Source: an uncultured Anaerolineae bacterium (GTDB lineage: Bacteria > Chloroflexota > Anaerolineae > J036 > Brachytrichaceae). From it: DNA of 45,538 nt. Below are positions 9,328-20,196 of this stretch, in pieces (positions within the stretch are counted from its first letter, which is position 1; every line of letters begins with the position of its first letter). The position numbers and the translations under genes were made by a program. Under the pieces are notes generated by a model. The model searched no databases. It was not told the origin of the DNA and saw nothing but the letters and a program-made list of their open reading frames with translations. Location of the stretch: assembly GCA_938028725.1 (NCBI GenBank), contig CALIMH010000019.1, positions 1 to 45,538 on the forward strand, written 5' to 3'.

Positions 9328-11067
9328 TCAAGGGCGTACCAGCGCTTCGATCACTTGCGGGCTGCGCGGGTCGCACAGCGCCTCGGTAAGCGCTAGCTCA
9401 TCCTCCACCGCTCGGTAGGATAGGCCAAATTGACGGGCTGCGTGCTCAAAGGTCATGCCGTGTGGGCTGACGAACAGCAATGCCGGCTTTGGTGCATAGT
9501 GGTTGTCATGAAAGAATTGAGCGATCGGCAAGCGCTCGAAAATGCGCCCACCGTTATTGTTGATGATGACGAGACGGAACGGCAGGTGAGGATAGCGCTG
9601 CAACATCAACAGGCCGTTCATGTCGTGATAGAACGCTAGATCGCCGATCACAGCTGTCGTGGGCTTGCCGGCTGCTGCCATGCCGAGCGCGGTGGAGAGC
9701 GTCCCATCAATGCCGCTGGCGCCGCGGTTGGCGAGGACAGTCAATCGGCGCGACGTAGGGCGCGCCCAGCGATCCAGATGGCGCACCGGCAAGCTGTTGC
9801 CTACAAACAGCCAGTGGTTGTCCGGCAACACCTCCAGCAGGCGAGCAAAGTAGCGCTCCTCTAGTATGGCTGGTTGGACTGCGCGCGCGTTGTCCTCCGC
9901 CGCCCGCCAGGCGTTTAGCCATGCCAGATCGCGCTGCAGGTCGTCAGCCTGAGCCAGTATGGCATTAAGCAGCTCGGCAGGGTCTGACCACAGAAAAAGT
10001 GTGGTGCGGAAGTGCTCGTCGCGCCAGCGCACGTACGGCGAAATCGCAATGCGCTCAGCTTCACTGTGCGCAAGGAAGTTGAGCGCTGCTGTGCTGGTAG
10101 GTGAATCGCCGAGTGTGAGGATCAGCTCGGGTGTGCCGGGTGGCTGTTGCAAGTAAGTGTCGTAGGCGGTGAGCAGCACGTCAGCCTCGTGAGGGGCACA
10201 GCCGAAGCGCAAGTTGGACAGCGCGTCGGCGAGTATGGGGTAGCCCGTGTGCCGAGCAAGTGCGAACAGTGCAGCGCGAGCACGAGGCGGCGTGCGCGGG
10301 CCGGCCACGATCAGGCCGCGCGGCGTGCTACGGATGGCGTGGTGCAGTGTGTGGATTTGCTCCGCTGAGGGGCGTAAGGTGCCGGGGATAAAGCGCGCTG
10401 CGCTTTGCTTGGGAAGGCTGTCTGGTGTGCAGTCCTCCGGCACGTTTGCGGGCTCAAGCGGCTTGCGGAACGGAAAGTTGACGTGTACCGGCCCAGGCAG
10501 CGGTGCGTGCGCGTACATCCACGCGCGAGTGGCGATGCCTTGCACGGCGCGCAACAACGCAGGGGAAGGTGAGGCCTCCGGCAGCGGTGCCAGTGTGTGC
10601 CAGCGCACAGCGTCTCCATACAGTTTGAGCTGGTCAATAGTCTGGTTCGCGCCGCTGTCCCACGCCTCCGGCGGGCGGTCCGCCGTTAGCACAAGCAGCG
10701 GTGTCTCGCTCATATGAGCCTCGATCACAGCCGGCAAGAAGTTTGCTGCGGCTGTGCCGGAGGTGCAGATCACCGCTGTGGCTTGGCCACTGGCGCGCGC
10801 CAAACCCAACGCGAAGAATGCCGCCCCTCGCTCGTCGTTGTGCACGAACAGGCGCAGCTCCGGCTGAGCCGCACAAGCCATCACCAGCGGTGTGGAGCGC
10901 GACCCTGGGGCGATGCACACGGCGCGTAGCCCCTGTTCGACCAGCGCTCGCACAAAGACCTCTGCCCACAAATCGTTGCGATTGCGAGGCAGGCGGCGGT
11001 GTGCGAGTGCCATGTCGTCGGTTGCCGGCTCGTAGGGCGAGCGCAGCGTGATTTCCACGTGGCTCAT
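9328..11067 (-). CDS. menD: MenD, SEPHCHC synthase (ThDP-dependent)
   Basis: 579 residues of a thiamine-diphosphate enzyme. The N-terminal domain has '[16 protein letters not shown]', '[17 protein letters not shown]' and '[20 protein letters not shown]', where the conserved Glu and the loop for the aminopyrimidine lie. The C-terminal ThDP/Mg domain has '[19 protein letters not shown]' and '[16 protein letters not shown]'. MenD condenses 2-oxoglutarate with isochorismate. The ATG at 11067 overlaps the menF stop (ATGA) and follows a CAGGAG site; an upstream in-frame TTG three codons earlier is less likely. Length and motifs match MenD throughout, with no sign of decay. Confidence 0.96.
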   Translation of the reverse strand: MSHVEITLRSPYEPATDDMALAHRRLPRNRNDLWAEVFVRALVEQGLRAVCIAPGSRSTPLVMACAAQPELRLFVHNDERGAAFFALGLARASGQATAVICTSGTAAANFLPAVIEAHMSETPLLVLTADRPPEAWDSGANQTIDQLKLYGDAVRWHTLAPLPEASPSPALLRAVQGIATRAWMYAHAPLPGPVHVNFPFRKPLEPANVPEDCTPDSLPKQSAARFIPGTLRPSAEQIHTLHHAIRSTPRGLIVAGPRTPPRARAALFALARHTGYPILADALSNLRFGCAPHEADVLLTAYDTYLQQPPGTPELILTLGDSPTSTAALNFLAHSEAERIAISPYVRWRDEHFRTTLFLWSDPAELLNAILAQADDLQRDLAWLNAWRAAEDNARAVQPAILEERYFARLLEVLPDNHWLFVGNSLPVRHLDRWARPTSRRLTVLANRGASGIDGTLSTALGMAAAGKPTTAVIGDLAFYHDMNGLLMLQRYPHLPFRLVIINNNGGRIFERLPIAQFFHDNHYAPKPALLFVSPHGMTFEHAARQFGLSYRAVEDELALTEALCDPRSPQVIEALVRP

Positions 11068-12464
11068 GGGCAACACTCCTGCTGTGGAGGGGTATGCGCG
11101 TGCACGGCGCCAGTAGTCGGGGATGAGCTGTGATCGGTGGCCATCGCTCGCTCAAGCAAGTGGGGCGCTCGGTCGCCGCACAGCGCTTCCAGCATGGGCC
11201 GCATTTTCAGCGCAGTCTCGCGCCACTCGTCCAATGGGTCGGAGTCGGCCACAATGCCAGCGCCACCGTAGGCAATCGCGGTGTGGCCATACAGGAGCGC
11301 TGAGCGCAGCGCCACTGCGATTTCGCCGTCGCCTTCTGAAGTGAACCAACCTACTGGCCCGGCATACCAGCCGCGCGCGATCCGTTCCAATTCAGCAAGC
11401 TGCGCGAGCGCCATCTCTTGCGGCATGCCGCCCACGGCTGGGGTTGGATGCAGCAGTTGCGTGAGATGCAATGCGGTTTGACCATCCCTCAGCGTGCCGC
11501 GAATGCAAGTTTGCAGATGCTGGATGTTGCCGAGCTGCATGACGCGAGGGGATGCGTCCACCTCCAAGGTGTTGCTGAGCGAGGCCAAGTGGTTGCAAAT
11601 GGACTCCACCACCAACCTGTGCTCATGGCGATTCTTGGCGCTTTCGAGCAGCGCTTGAGCAAGCGCCATGTCCTCTGCAGCGTTGCGCCCACGGCGAATC
11701 GAGCCGGCCAGCGCCATGGTCTCAAATTGCCGTGCGCGCACAGCGATCAACCGCTCCGGCGTGGCGCCGAGAAAGGCGTGTGACGGTTCTAGCTGCACAT
11801 AGAACAAGAAGCTTGTCGGATACGCTTCCCACAGGCGCTGCAGCGCGTGAATTGGGTTGGGTGGCGTGGCAAAAGTGAGGCGCAACTGCCTAGCCAAGAC
11901 TACCTTTTGAATCGCACCACTGCGAATGGCATGCAGCGCCTGCGCCAGGTCAGCTTCCCAAGCGCTGAAGGGGGGCTGCATGTGAACGTCAGCGTGCACA
12001 GCCGAGGGCAGATCGATTGCCAAGTTAGCAACATCACGTAAGCGACTTGTCCAAGTGCGAGCTAAATCGCGTGGATGGCCTGGCTCGTCGGTGGCCTGGT
12101 GGACGAGGAGGTAGGCGTGTTCGCCATCGCGCCACACCACCACGCGCGGCAGTATCCACTCCGTTGCGCTGAACCCCTGCCAGTCGGCGTCGGCGGGAGG
12201 GTGTGGCCAGAAAGCGCCGCCTCCCATCCAGAGGAGAGGTCGCTCGCCTCTGACGGTGAAGCGGCGCGCAGCTTCGGCTACGTGGATGAACCGCGCCTGC
12301 CCCTGTACGGTGAGGCGCGCGGCACAGCCAATCGCTGCACCCCCCACTTGGGCGCGCCCGTTGTAAAACAACAGGCGCGGTGAACTTTGCGCTAGGTGCA
12401 GCATCGCAATCGGGGCAAAGTCGCGCAGCGGGATAGGTTCAACCCACTGAAGTATCTCGCTCAC
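11064..12464 (-). CDS. menF: MenF, isochorismate synthase
   Basis: 466 residues of the chorismate-binding family. The N-terminal third is variable. The catalytic part holds 'AIQKVVLARQLRLTF', 'GATPERLIAVRARQFETMAL', 'AGSIRRGRNAAEDMALAQ', 'SAKNRHEHRLVVESI', 'LHPTPAVGGMP' and 'WYAGPVGWFTSEGDGEIAVA', all typical of isochorismate synthases rather than anthranilate synthase. It converts chorismate to isochorismate, the entry step to menaquinone. The GTG start at 12464 overlaps the tetR stop (GTGA). An EntC-like role in siderophore synthesis is ruled against by its place before menD. Confidence 0.93.
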   Translation of the reverse strand: MSEILQWVEPIPLRDFAPIAMLHLAQSSPRLLFYNGRAQVGGAAIGCAARLTVQGQARFIHVAEAARRFTVRGERPLLWMGGGAFWPHPPADADWQGFSATEWILPRVVVWRDGEHAYLLVHQATDEPGHPRDLARTWTSRLRDVANLAIDLPSAVHADVHMQPPFSAWEADLAQALHAIRSGAIQKVVLARQLRLTFATPPNPIHALQRLWEAYPTSFLFYVQLEPSHAFLGATPERLIAVRARQFETMALAGSIRRGRNAAEDMALAQALLESAKNRHEHRLVVESICNHLASLSNTLEVDASPRVMQLGNIQHLQTCIRGTLRDGQTALHLTQLLHPTPAVGGMPQEMALAQLAELERIARGWYAGPVGWFTSEGDGEIAVALRSALLYGHTAIAYGGAGIVADSDPLDEWRETALKMRPMLEALCGDRAPHLLERAMATDHSSSPTTGAVHAHTPPQQECCP

Positions 12465-13045
12465 TTGTCTTCCTCCACACGGATGCTGCGTAGCAAAAGC
12501 TGCGTCAGCGGTGTCGCTAGGTCAGTCAGCGTAGTGGCGGTTTCCTCGTGCATCCACCAAACCAAGACCTCGTAGATTGCGCCCACCCACGCCAGCGCCA
12601 CAAGCTGCGCATCGGGGACGTGTGCCTCCTCCAATTGCTCGCGGATTAGGGTGACCATGCGCTGATGCACGCGGTATATCTGTTGTTCCAACAAGGGATC
12701 GCTGGAACCGCGCACGAATACCAATCGCGCCACGGCGCGATAGCGCTCCAACAAAGCAAAGGCCGCCTCGACGGCTGCCTTGAGCTGAGCACGATGGCTC
12801 TGGTGGGGGCGCATGGCTTCCTGCATTTCCTCCACGAGCATATTGGCAGCCGTCTCCACCAGCGCGGAGAACAGCGATTGTTTGCTGGGGAAGTGCAGGT
12901 AGAGGGCCCCTTTGGAGACCTGGGCGGCTTTTGCCACCTCGTCCATGGTGGTCTCGTGATAGCCCTTTTGCGAGAAGACGCTCAGCGCTGCTTGCAGGAC
13001 GCGGCTGCGCGTGATGAGGCCCTCGCGGGATTGCTCTGTTTTCAT
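12461..13045 (-). CDS. TetR/AcrR family regulator, first gene of the men operon
   Basis: 194 residues with a canonical N-terminal TetR helix-turn-helix (about 12-60): 'LITRSRVLQAALSVFSQKGY', then 'TTMDEVAKAAQVSKGALYLH' and 'FPSKQSLFSALVE'. The C-terminal domain is all-helical and its ligand cannot be inferred. A 20-bp palindrome begins 3 bases upstream of the ATG and overlaps a TATACT box, so self-repression and control of the downstream menaquinone genes is the simplest reading. Its stop overlaps the menF start. The effector could be a fatty acyl-CoA, quinone precursor or drug; none is favoured by the sequence. Confidence 0.92.
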   Translation of the reverse strand: MKTEQSREGLITRSRVLQAALSVFSQKGYHETTMDEVAKAAQVSKGALYLHFPSKQSLFSALVETAANMLVEEMQEAMRPHQSHRAQLKAAVEAAFALLERYRAVARLVFVRGSSDPLLEQQIYRVHQRMVTLIREQLEEAHVPDAQLVALAWVGAIYEVLVWWMHEETATTLTDLATPLTQLLLRSIRVEEDK

Positions 13046-13048
13046 AAC

Positions 13049-13072
13049 CTGACTGACCAGTCAGTCAGTATA
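13049..13072 (-). promoter_or_regulatory. TetR-type operator overlapping a -10 box
   Basis: A palindrome with 9-base arms, CTGACTGAC and GTCAGTCAG, separated by CA, spans 13049-13068. It matches the size and the TGAC/GTCA core of many TetR-family operators. On the minus strand TATACT at 13067-13072 is a good -10 hexamer and overlaps the palindrome edge, so bound repressor would block the polymerase. The -35 is not clear (TTGCAT lies only 14 bases upstream). The leader to the tetR ATG would be under 20 bases. Confidence 0.75.
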
Positions 13073-13256
13073 GCCCGTTCCTGGAGATGCAACTTGTGAT
13101 GTTTATCACTTTCTTAGGCTGTGCATTGCCTGGTGGTGCGAGATTGGCGATCGCCTCTAGGTGCAGTGCAAGGGGGATGCGTGGCGGCGGAAGTGCGGGT
13201 AAGGCGATGCGAAGTGCCCAGCTTCGGCATGGTTGCCTGGGCGTTTTGCCTCGCCG

Positions 13257-13286
13257 TTCTGCTCAGTTTCAGCTAAGGTGTACAAT
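13257..13286 (+). promoter_or_regulatory. Putative promoter of tRNA-Leu(UAA)
   Basis: TACAAT at 13281-13286 is a near-consensus -10 ending 13 bases before the mature tRNA. A weak -35 (TTCTGC at 13257-13262) sits 18 bases upstream. The rest of the 254-base gap between tetR and the tRNA shows no convincing gene. Confidence 0.4.
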
Positions 13287-13299
13287 CACGATTGCGCAT

Positions 13300-13385
13300 G
13301 GGGCGATGGCGGAATTGGCAGACGCCGAAGACTTAAAATCTTCTGTTGCGGGAGCAACGTGTGGGTTCGAGTCCCACTCGCCCCA
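13300..13385 (+). tRNA. tRNA-Leu (anticodon UAA)
   Basis: An 86-nt class II tRNA. The acceptor arms GGGGCGA (13300-13306) and TCGCCCC (13378-13384) pair fully, with A as discriminator at 13385. The D-arm region is GGCGGAATTGGCAGACGCC-like, the anticodon stem GAAGA/TCTTC encloses the loop CTTAAAA with anticodon TAA, a long variable arm follows (TGTTGCGGGAGCAACG), and the T-arm has GTGGGTTCGAGTCCCAC. CCA is not encoded. It reads UUA and probably UUG codons. Confidence 0.97.
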
Positions 13386-13401
13386 CTTCTCCCATCGCAG
13401 C

Positions 13402-15498
13402 TCAGTCTTCTTCCATCATACCGAGCAGCTTAAGCTGGCTGTTGATGTGGGGTGTGCCTGGAGAGGGTTGCACGCGCACGTAATGGCCCTCTGGTGTTAG
13501 CCGGCGCGCTTTGACGTTGTCCTGCAGCGGCAGTTCTAGCGTCTCTCGCTTGATGCGCTGTTTGAGCGTCTCGTCCTCGATAGGAAAAATGGTCTCGACG
13601 CGCCAGTCCAAGTTACGCTGCATGAGGTCGGCGCTGCCAATGTAGATTTCCTCTACGCCGTGGTTGTGGAAGTAGAACACCCGGCTGTGCTCCAGGAAGC
13701 GGCCGACGATGCTGATGACGTTGATGTTGTCGCTCAAGCCAGGCACACCGGGGCGCAAGCTGCACACGCCACGCACGATGAGGTCAATCTTCACGCCTGT
13801 TTGGGAGGCGCAATAGAGCAGCTCGATTATGCGTGGGTCTACCAGCGCGTTCATCTTGAACATCAAGCGTCCGTCGCCATACTGCTTCTGATGCGCGATC
13901 TCGCGCTCGATCAGCTGGGTTAAACGGGTGCGCATGTTGACCGGCGCCACCAGCAACTTCTTGTAGTCGCGGTGTTGCGAGTAGCCGGTGAGGTAGTTGA
14001 ACAGGTGGCTGACGTCCTCGCCGATGTCGGGGTCGCAGGTGAAGAAGCCGAGGTCGGTGTAGAGCCGTGCAGTTTGGGCGTTGTAATTGCCTGTGCCCAA
14101 GTGCGTGTAGCGACGGATGCCGTCTGGGTCGCGGCGCACCACCAGGCACACTTTCGCGTGCACCTTGTGGACTGGAAAACCGTACACGACATGCACGCCG
14201 GCTTCCTCCAGCGCACGCGCCCACTGGATGTTGTTCTCCTCGTCGAAGCGCGCCTTCAGCTCGACTACGGCGGCCACTTGCTTGCCATTGCTGGCAGCTT
14301 CGATCAGCGCTTGCACGATCTGCGAGTTTTTGCCGACGCGATACAACGTCTGCTTGATCGCCAGCACGTCAGGATCTCGTGCTGCAGCGCGCACGAAGTT
14401 GACCACCGGCATGAACGATTCGTAGGGATGGTGAAGCAGAGCCTCGCCTTTTCGGATGCGGTCGAACAAGTCTTCGTTTTCACCCATGTCGGGTGGCAAG
14501 CGGGGGGTGAAGGCGCGGTCTTTCAGCTCGGGCAGCTGGAGACGGTGCAGCTCCCACAAGCAGCTCAAGTCAAGCACGCCAGGTACTGCGAACACGTCCG
14601 CCTCTGCAAGTTCGAGGTGGTTCATCAGCTTTTCGCGCAGGTGGAGGGGCATGTCGCGTGTGATTTCCAAGCGCACCGCGTCGCCGAATCGGCGCTCTTG
14701 CAGTGAGCGCTCCACACTGACCCGCAGGTCGCTGGCCTCGTCCTCCTTTATTTCCAGGTCGGCGTCGCGCGTGACGCGGAAAGGATAGGTGCCGTTGATC
14801 TCCATGCCGGGGAAGAGGGTGCTGATGTTGGCACCGACCACTTCCTCTGCCCACACAAAGCAGTGTTCGCAATGCTGACTGTCTTCACAGTTGTTGAGTG
14901 GCAGCAGACGTGGCTGGGGGATTTTGACACGGGCGAACAGCTCCCGGCCATCTTGACCGCGCAGCAACACGGCCAGGCTGAGGCTGAGGTTGCTGATGTG
15001 GGGGAAAGGATGGGCGTTGTCCACCGCCAGCGGTGTTAGGATGGGGAAAATTTCACGGTTGAAGTATTCTGTCGCAAATTTGCGCTGGGCGCTGTCCAGC
15101 TCCGACCACCGCAGCACGCATATGCCATGAGAGGCTAGCAGCGGCTTGATCTCGTCCTCCCAGACGCGATTGTGTTGCTCCAGCAAGGGTAAGAGGTGCT
15201 GCCTGATTTCTGCTAGCGTCTGTGCCGGCGTGAGGCCGTCGGGGCCTGGCGCACCCATGCCCTCAAGCGATTGAGCCCGCAGCCCTGCCACGCGGATCAT
15301 GAAGAACTCATCCAAGTTCGTGGCGAAGATGGCAAGGAACTTGGCACGCTCGAGCGGCGGATGGGATGGATCACAGGCCTCCTCCAGCACGCGCCGGTTG
15401 AACTCGATCCAGCTCAGCTCACGGTTGATATATGCGGCGGGCGGCAACATATCTCTGATTGTAAGGTTGTGTCGTGATGCGCCGAGGCGTTTGGCCAC
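13402..15498 (-). CDS. ppk1: Polyphosphate kinase 1
   Basis: 698 residues, the usual size of PPK1. The N-terminal domain begins 'INRELSWIEFNRRVLEEA'. The head domain has 'LTPLAVDNAHPFPHISNLSL'. The catalytic C-terminal domains contain 'HLGTGNYNAQTARLYTDLGF', whose His466 corresponds to the autophosphorylated histidine, and 'FLEHSRVFYF' (His604), the second conserved histidine, followed by 'IYIGSADLMQRNLDWRVE'. PPK1 makes polyphosphate from ATP reversibly. The GTG at 15498 overlaps the stop of the preceding c-di-AMP receptor gene; an ATG at 15450 (Met17) is an equally plausible start. Co-expression with the receptor gene is suggested by this overlap. Confidence 0.96.
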   Translation of the reverse strand: MAKRLGASRHNLTIRDMLPPAAYINRELSWIEFNRRVLEEACDPSHPPLERAKFLAIFATNLDEFFMIRVAGLRAQSLEGMGAPGPDGLTPAQTLAEIRQHLLPLLEQHNRVWEDEIKPLLASHGICVLRWSELDSAQRKFATEYFNREIFPILTPLAVDNAHPFPHISNLSLSLAVLLRGQDGRELFARVKIPQPRLLPLNNCEDSQHCEHCFVWAEEVVGANISTLFPGMEINGTYPFRVTRDADLEIKEDEASDLRVSVERSLQERRFGDAVRLEITRDMPLHLREKLMNHLELAEADVFAVPGVLDLSCLWELHRLQLPELKDRAFTPRLPPDMGENEDLFDRIRKGEALLHHPYESFMPVVNFVRAAARDPDVLAIKQTLYRVGKNSQIVQALIEAASNGKQVAAVVELKARFDEENNIQWARALEEAGVHVVYGFPVHKVHAKVCLVVRRDPDGIRRYTHLGTGNYNAQTARLYTDLGFFTCDPDIGEDVSHLFNYLTGYSQHRDYKKLLVAPVNMRTRLTQLIEREIAHQKQYGDGRLMFKMNALVDPRIIELLYCASQTGVKIDLIVRGVCSLRPGVPGLSDNINVISIVGRFLEHSRVFYFHNHGVEEIYIGSADLMQRNLDWRVETIFPIEDETLKQRIKRETLELPLQDNVKARRLTPEGHYVRVQPSPGTPHINSQLKLLGMMEED

Positions 15499-15821
15499 TA
15501 CACCAACCGTTCAAAGCGCTCTACATCCAGCACAAAGACCGTGGCGCCGCCCACTTCTACCTCAATAGGCTGCATGCTGAACATGCCGGTGACCTCAGCC
15601 GTGACGTTGATGTAAGTGGTGCGGCGCTGCGAAGTGCGGCGCAGGATTTCCAGAACGCGATTCACTTCACTGCCTTCCACCCCAATCAGTAGGGTGACAT
15701 TTTCGTGCCTTAGCCAGCCACCTTCGGTGGCGATGCGCGTTGCGCGATAGCCGGCCTGGTTGATGGCTTGCACGACAGCCGTTGCGTCGTCGGCTTGCAC
15801 CACGGCTAAGATCATCTTCAT
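15498..15821 (-). CDS. darA: DarA/PstA-like cyclic-di-AMP receptor
   Basis: 107 residues, the size of the PII-like c-di-AMP receptor family (PF06153; B. subtilis DarA/YaaQ). The match runs through the whole protein: 'MKMILAVVQADDATAVVQAI' at the start, the ligand loop 'ATEGGWLRHENVTLLIGVE' at about 32-50, and 'VEVGGATVFVLDVERFERL' at the end, each close to DarA. The family binds c-di-AMP at the trimer interface, with an unknown output. The ATG follows a strong AGGAGGGG site. Its stop overlaps the GTG start of ppk1 (TAGTG), an arrangement that suggests coupled expression. It is not a GlnB nitrogen PII, since the T-loop tyrosine region differs. Confidence 0.86.
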   Translation of the reverse strand: MKMILAVVQADDATAVVQAINQAGYRATRIATEGGWLRHENVTLLIGVEGSEVNRVLEILRRTSQRRTTYINVTAEVTGMFSMQPIEVEVGGATVFVLDVERFERLV

Positions 15822-15933
15822 CAGTGCCCCTCCTGTCTCTTTAGTCTACTTGAACGATCTGCGCCACCGAGGTAAGTCGCATCGGGGTTGGGAAACACCG
15901 GAGCTGTCCGAGGCAATTGGCACGTTGCCGGCT

Positions 15934-15965
15934 GCACTCAATGATGAGTGATCTCTCATGAGTGC
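15934..15965. promoter_or_regulatory. Hairpin upstream of small membrane protein gene
   Basis: GCACTCA-A-TGA at 15934-15944 pairs with TCATGAGTGC at 15956-15965, leaving one bulged A and an 11-base loop that repeats TGAGTG. A TATACT -10-like box follows at 15990-15995, so the inverted repeat sits where an operator would. No U-tract follows, so it is unlikely to be a terminator. The rest of 15822-16030 shows no gene. Confidence 0.4.
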
Positions 15966-16030
15966 ATGGTTGTAGTCATGCGCACTCGCTATACTGCGCC
16001 CGCATATTGGGAGCGAGGAGGATCAAGAAG

Positions 16031-16420
16031 TTGACCACCACATCGAACGTTCAGGAACTTGTTTGTGCCAACATCGGCCCGCGCGAGCGGCGCAAGCGGT
16101 TGTGGGTTGGCGTAGTGGGGGCGCTGTTCTCAGCGCTCACGTTGGCTTGGTTGCTGACCACAGATGCGCCGTGGTGGGCGGCGCTGGTGTTGCTGCCGTT
16201 GTCACTCGCCATGTCCACCGGCTTTCTCCAGTGGCGTGAACAGGTTTGCATTGCCAACGTCCGAATGAACGTCCGCAACATGGACAGCGGCTACGAGCCA
16301 GTCACTGACGAGACGCTTAGGCGCGCTTTGCAGCAGAAGGCGCAGCGCATCCAAGCCCAGGCGATACTGGTCGCGCTTTTGGTGACGGCCGTGAGCGCTG
16401 TGCTCGCTCTGGCATGGTGA
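16031..16420 (+). CDS. Small membrane protein of unknown function
   Basis: 129 residues from a TTG at 16031, chosen because GAGGAGG lies 9 bases upstream; the frame is open further 5' but without a ribosome site. A charged N-terminus 'CANIGPRERRKR' precedes two close hydrophobic segments (about 26-68). A soluble stretch with 'NMDSGYEPVTDETLRRALQQ' follows, then a C-terminal membrane helix 'AILVALLVTAVSAVLALAW'. I do not recognise a named domain; the 'NIGPRERRKR' start resembles uncharacterised small proteins of Actinobacteria and Chloroflexota. It ends 4 bases before the AcpH-like gene and is likely co-transcribed with it. Confidence 0.75.
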   Translation: MTTTSNVQELVCANIGPRERRKRLWVGVVGALFSALTLAWLLTTDAPWWAALVLLPLSLAMSTGFLQWREQVCIANVRMNVRNMDSGYEPVTDETLRRALQQKAQRIQAQAILVALLVTAVSAVLALAW

Positions 16421-16424
16421 ATGC

Positions 16425-17012
16425 GTGAACTGGCTGGCGCACATCTTCCTCTCCACCAACAGCCCAGCGTATCGTATCGGCGCCGTGGTCGCTGACTGGG
16501 TGAAAGGTGATGCACGAGCCCAGCTTCACAAGTCTATCTTGGCTGGCGTGAAGTGTCATATTGCGGTGGATCGCTTCACGGACGCCCATCCCCTGGTGCA
16601 GCAAAGCCAAGCGCGCATTCAGCCGCCCTTTCATCGCTTCGCTGCCGTATTGGTAGACGTGTTCTACGACCACTTCTTAGCTCGCGATTGGCATTGCTAT
16701 GCTACGACGCCTTTCCGGCTTTGGGTGGACGAGGTGTATGCTCAGTTTTTAAGCTACGAGGGAGAGCTGCACACGGCCCTGCGCGAAGGGCTGTGTCGCA
16801 TGGTGCGCGAAGACTGGCTGGGCCAATACCATAGCCTGGAGGGTATCGCAGCGATCTTGCAACGCATGGCGCGCCGCTTGAGCCGTCCCACCCTTCTGGG
16901 CCAGGCTGCCTCGCAACTCGAGGCTCACTACGATGCCCTCCGCGCCGACTTCCACGCCTATTTCCCTCAGCTGCAACAGTTTGTGACTGATTGGCGCGCC
17001 GAGCACGAGTAG
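16425..17012 (+). CDS. acpH: ACP phosphodiesterase-like protein (AcpH/DUF479)
   Basis: 195 residues, matching the AcpH family in length and motifs: 'MNWLAHIFLS' at the start, 'GAVVADWVKG' near 20-28, 'AGVKCHIAVDRFTDAHPLV' near 40-59, and 'VLVDVFYDHFLARDW' near 70-85. These carry the His/Asp residues expected of the HD-like metal site. In E. coli AcpH removes the 4'-phosphopantetheine arm from acyl carrier protein. The GTG start at 16425 is 4 bases after the preceding stop. Outside proteobacteria the biochemical role is untested, so the function is by homology only. Confidence 0.85.
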   Translation: MNWLAHIFLSTNSPAYRIGAVVADWVKGDARAQLHKSILAGVKCHIAVDRFTDAHPLVQQSQARIQPPFHRFAAVLVDVFYDHFLARDWHCYATTPFRLWVDEVYAQFLSYEGELHTALREGLCRMVREDWLGQYHSLEGIAAILQRMARRLSRPTLLGQAASQLEAHYDALRADFHAYFPQLQQFVTDWRAEHE

Positions 17013-17016
17013 AAAA

Positions 17017-17056
17017 GAACCTTGGGGAGGAAGCGTTACGCTCCTCCCCAAGGTTC
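17017..17056. terminator. Bidirectional hairpin terminator between acpH and dnaK
   Basis: GAACCTTGGGGAGGA (17017-17031) pairs perfectly with TCCTCCCCAAGGTTC (17042-17056) around a 10-base loop that itself can form GCG/CGC pairs. Read on the minus strand the stem is followed by TTTTCT, so it is a good intrinsic terminator for dnaK. On the plus strand no U-tract follows, but the stem directly succeeds the acpH stop and may still halt or protect that transcript. Confidence 0.85.
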
Positions 17057-17081
17057 CGGCATTGCTGGGCAATCGCTTTGC

Positions 17082-18968
<1,887 letters not shown>

Positions 18969-19056
18969 CACTTGCCTCCTCTTAACTCTCGATCTGCGTG
19001 TCTTGAAGCATCTTACATGAGCGTCAGAATTGTCCTTGTGAAGTATTAGCGATGTG

Positions 19057-20196
19057 CTAGCGACGCTCGCTTCCTTTTAGAGGCAGCGCCGACAACCAAG
19101 CTGCCAGTTGCTCAGCCAGTAACTGCGACCCGCGCGGGGTCAAGTGAACGGCACTGTTGGTGAATTCTGAGGGTGGCACTAGGTTCCAAGCATCCAGGTA
19201 ATGCCAACGCTGCTGGCGGGCGCGCTCTGCTAGGCGTTGGCGATAGGTATCGTAGGCCCAGCGGGGGTAGAAGAAGTTGTAGCGCAGGTCGCTGTTTCGA
19301 CCTTGGCTGATCAAGATCGGCTCGTTGACAAGCATGAACTCGGCGCCGCCCTCGCGCGCCAATTGTGCACCAGCCTCTAGCACGTCGAAGGCGAGGGCGT
19401 CTTCGGGCAGTTGAGGTGGGTGAAAGCCTTTCCATTCCAGGGTTGGGTCAAGGTCGCGCTGCGCAGGCTCGTACGATTCAGGGTAGTACTGGTCTATCCC
19501 CGTTGCTGCCCACAGCACGCCGTAGAGCTGCAAGCGCAGCCAATCGGCCAACGCGCGCCGCTGTCCCCAAAATGTGCGCTCGATGAAGCTGGCGTGGGTG
19601 AAGCGAGCCTGGTCTGCAATGCTGCGCAAGTGGTAGGCGATGGTCAAGGCGTGCATAGCTTCGGGATTGCGTTGCACGAGAGGGTGGGTGAGCTGTGCAC
19701 TAGCCGGGAAAGATTCCAGCGTGACCAGCCAAATCACCAGGTCGGGTTGGTGGCTCATGGCTTGGCGCAGGATCAGCAAGTCCTTAGCCAGCGACATGAT
19801 CGGGTAGCCGAGGTTGTAGACGCACACGCGCCGGCCGTCGGCTGTGCGCAGCTGCATCGCGTTCAGCAGGCCACTGAGGGTGTCCTCTGGTCGAAGCAGA
19901 AAGCCCCACGTGGATGAATCGCCGAGCAGCACCACGCGAAACTCGTCCTTTGCCTTGGGCGCAGCAATTGCGTGTGAAGCAAACATTGCGTTGAGATCGA
20001 AGAGGCTCAAGTTATACGCGCGCTCTGGAGTTTCGCCAAATGGCAAACGCAAGCGCGGCGGCAAGAGGACGTGATACGCGGATAGCCGCCCCAGCGCTGG
20101 CACAGGGTTCAGCAGCGCAAAGGCGATGTTAACTGCCAGCACCATGAGCGCGGCTTTGAGCGCTAAGCGCATTAACGCGCGCCACGTGTGTCTCAT
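19057..20196 (-). CDS. SGNH/GDSL-like hydrolase, partner of MBOAT acyltransferase
   Basis: 379 residues from the ATG at 20196, which overlaps the MBOAT stop (ATGA); a longer frame to 20370 is only a shadow. One N-terminal membrane anchor (about 12-32, '[14 protein letters not shown]') leads into an extracytoplasmic domain with '[12 protein letters not shown]' (the SGNH block I serine) and '[18 protein letters not shown]' (block V Asp/His region, here His with a preceding Ala-Val in place of the usual D-x-x-H). Proteins of this kind complete O-acetylation of exported polymers started by an MBOAT protein, as DltD or AlgJ/AlgX do. The target polymer is unknown. Confidence 0.8.
   Translation of the reverse strand: MRHTWRALMRLALKAALMVLAVNIAFALLNPVPALGRLSAYHVLLPPRLRLPFGETPERAYNLSLFDLNAMFASHAIAAPKAKDEFRVVLLGDSSTWGFLLRPEDTLSGLLNAMQLRTADGRRVCVYNLGYPIMSLAKDLLILRQAMSHQPDLVIWLVTLESFPASAQLTHPLVQRNPEAMHALTIAYHLRSIADQARFTHASFIERTFWGQRRALADWLRLQLYGVLWAATGIDQYYPESYEPAQRDLDPTLEWKGFHPPQLPEDALAFDVLEAGAQLAREGGAEFMLVNEPILISQGRNSDLRYNFFYPRWAYDTYRQRLAERARQQRWHYLDAWNLVPPSEFTNSAVHLTPRGSQLLAEQLAAWLSALPLKGSERR

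Noticed and set aside
18969..19056. CIRCE heat-shock element upstream of dnaK
   Set aside because: No TTAGCACTC-N9-GAGTGCTAA pattern was found; the TAGC/GCTA repeat near 19047 is too short and differs.
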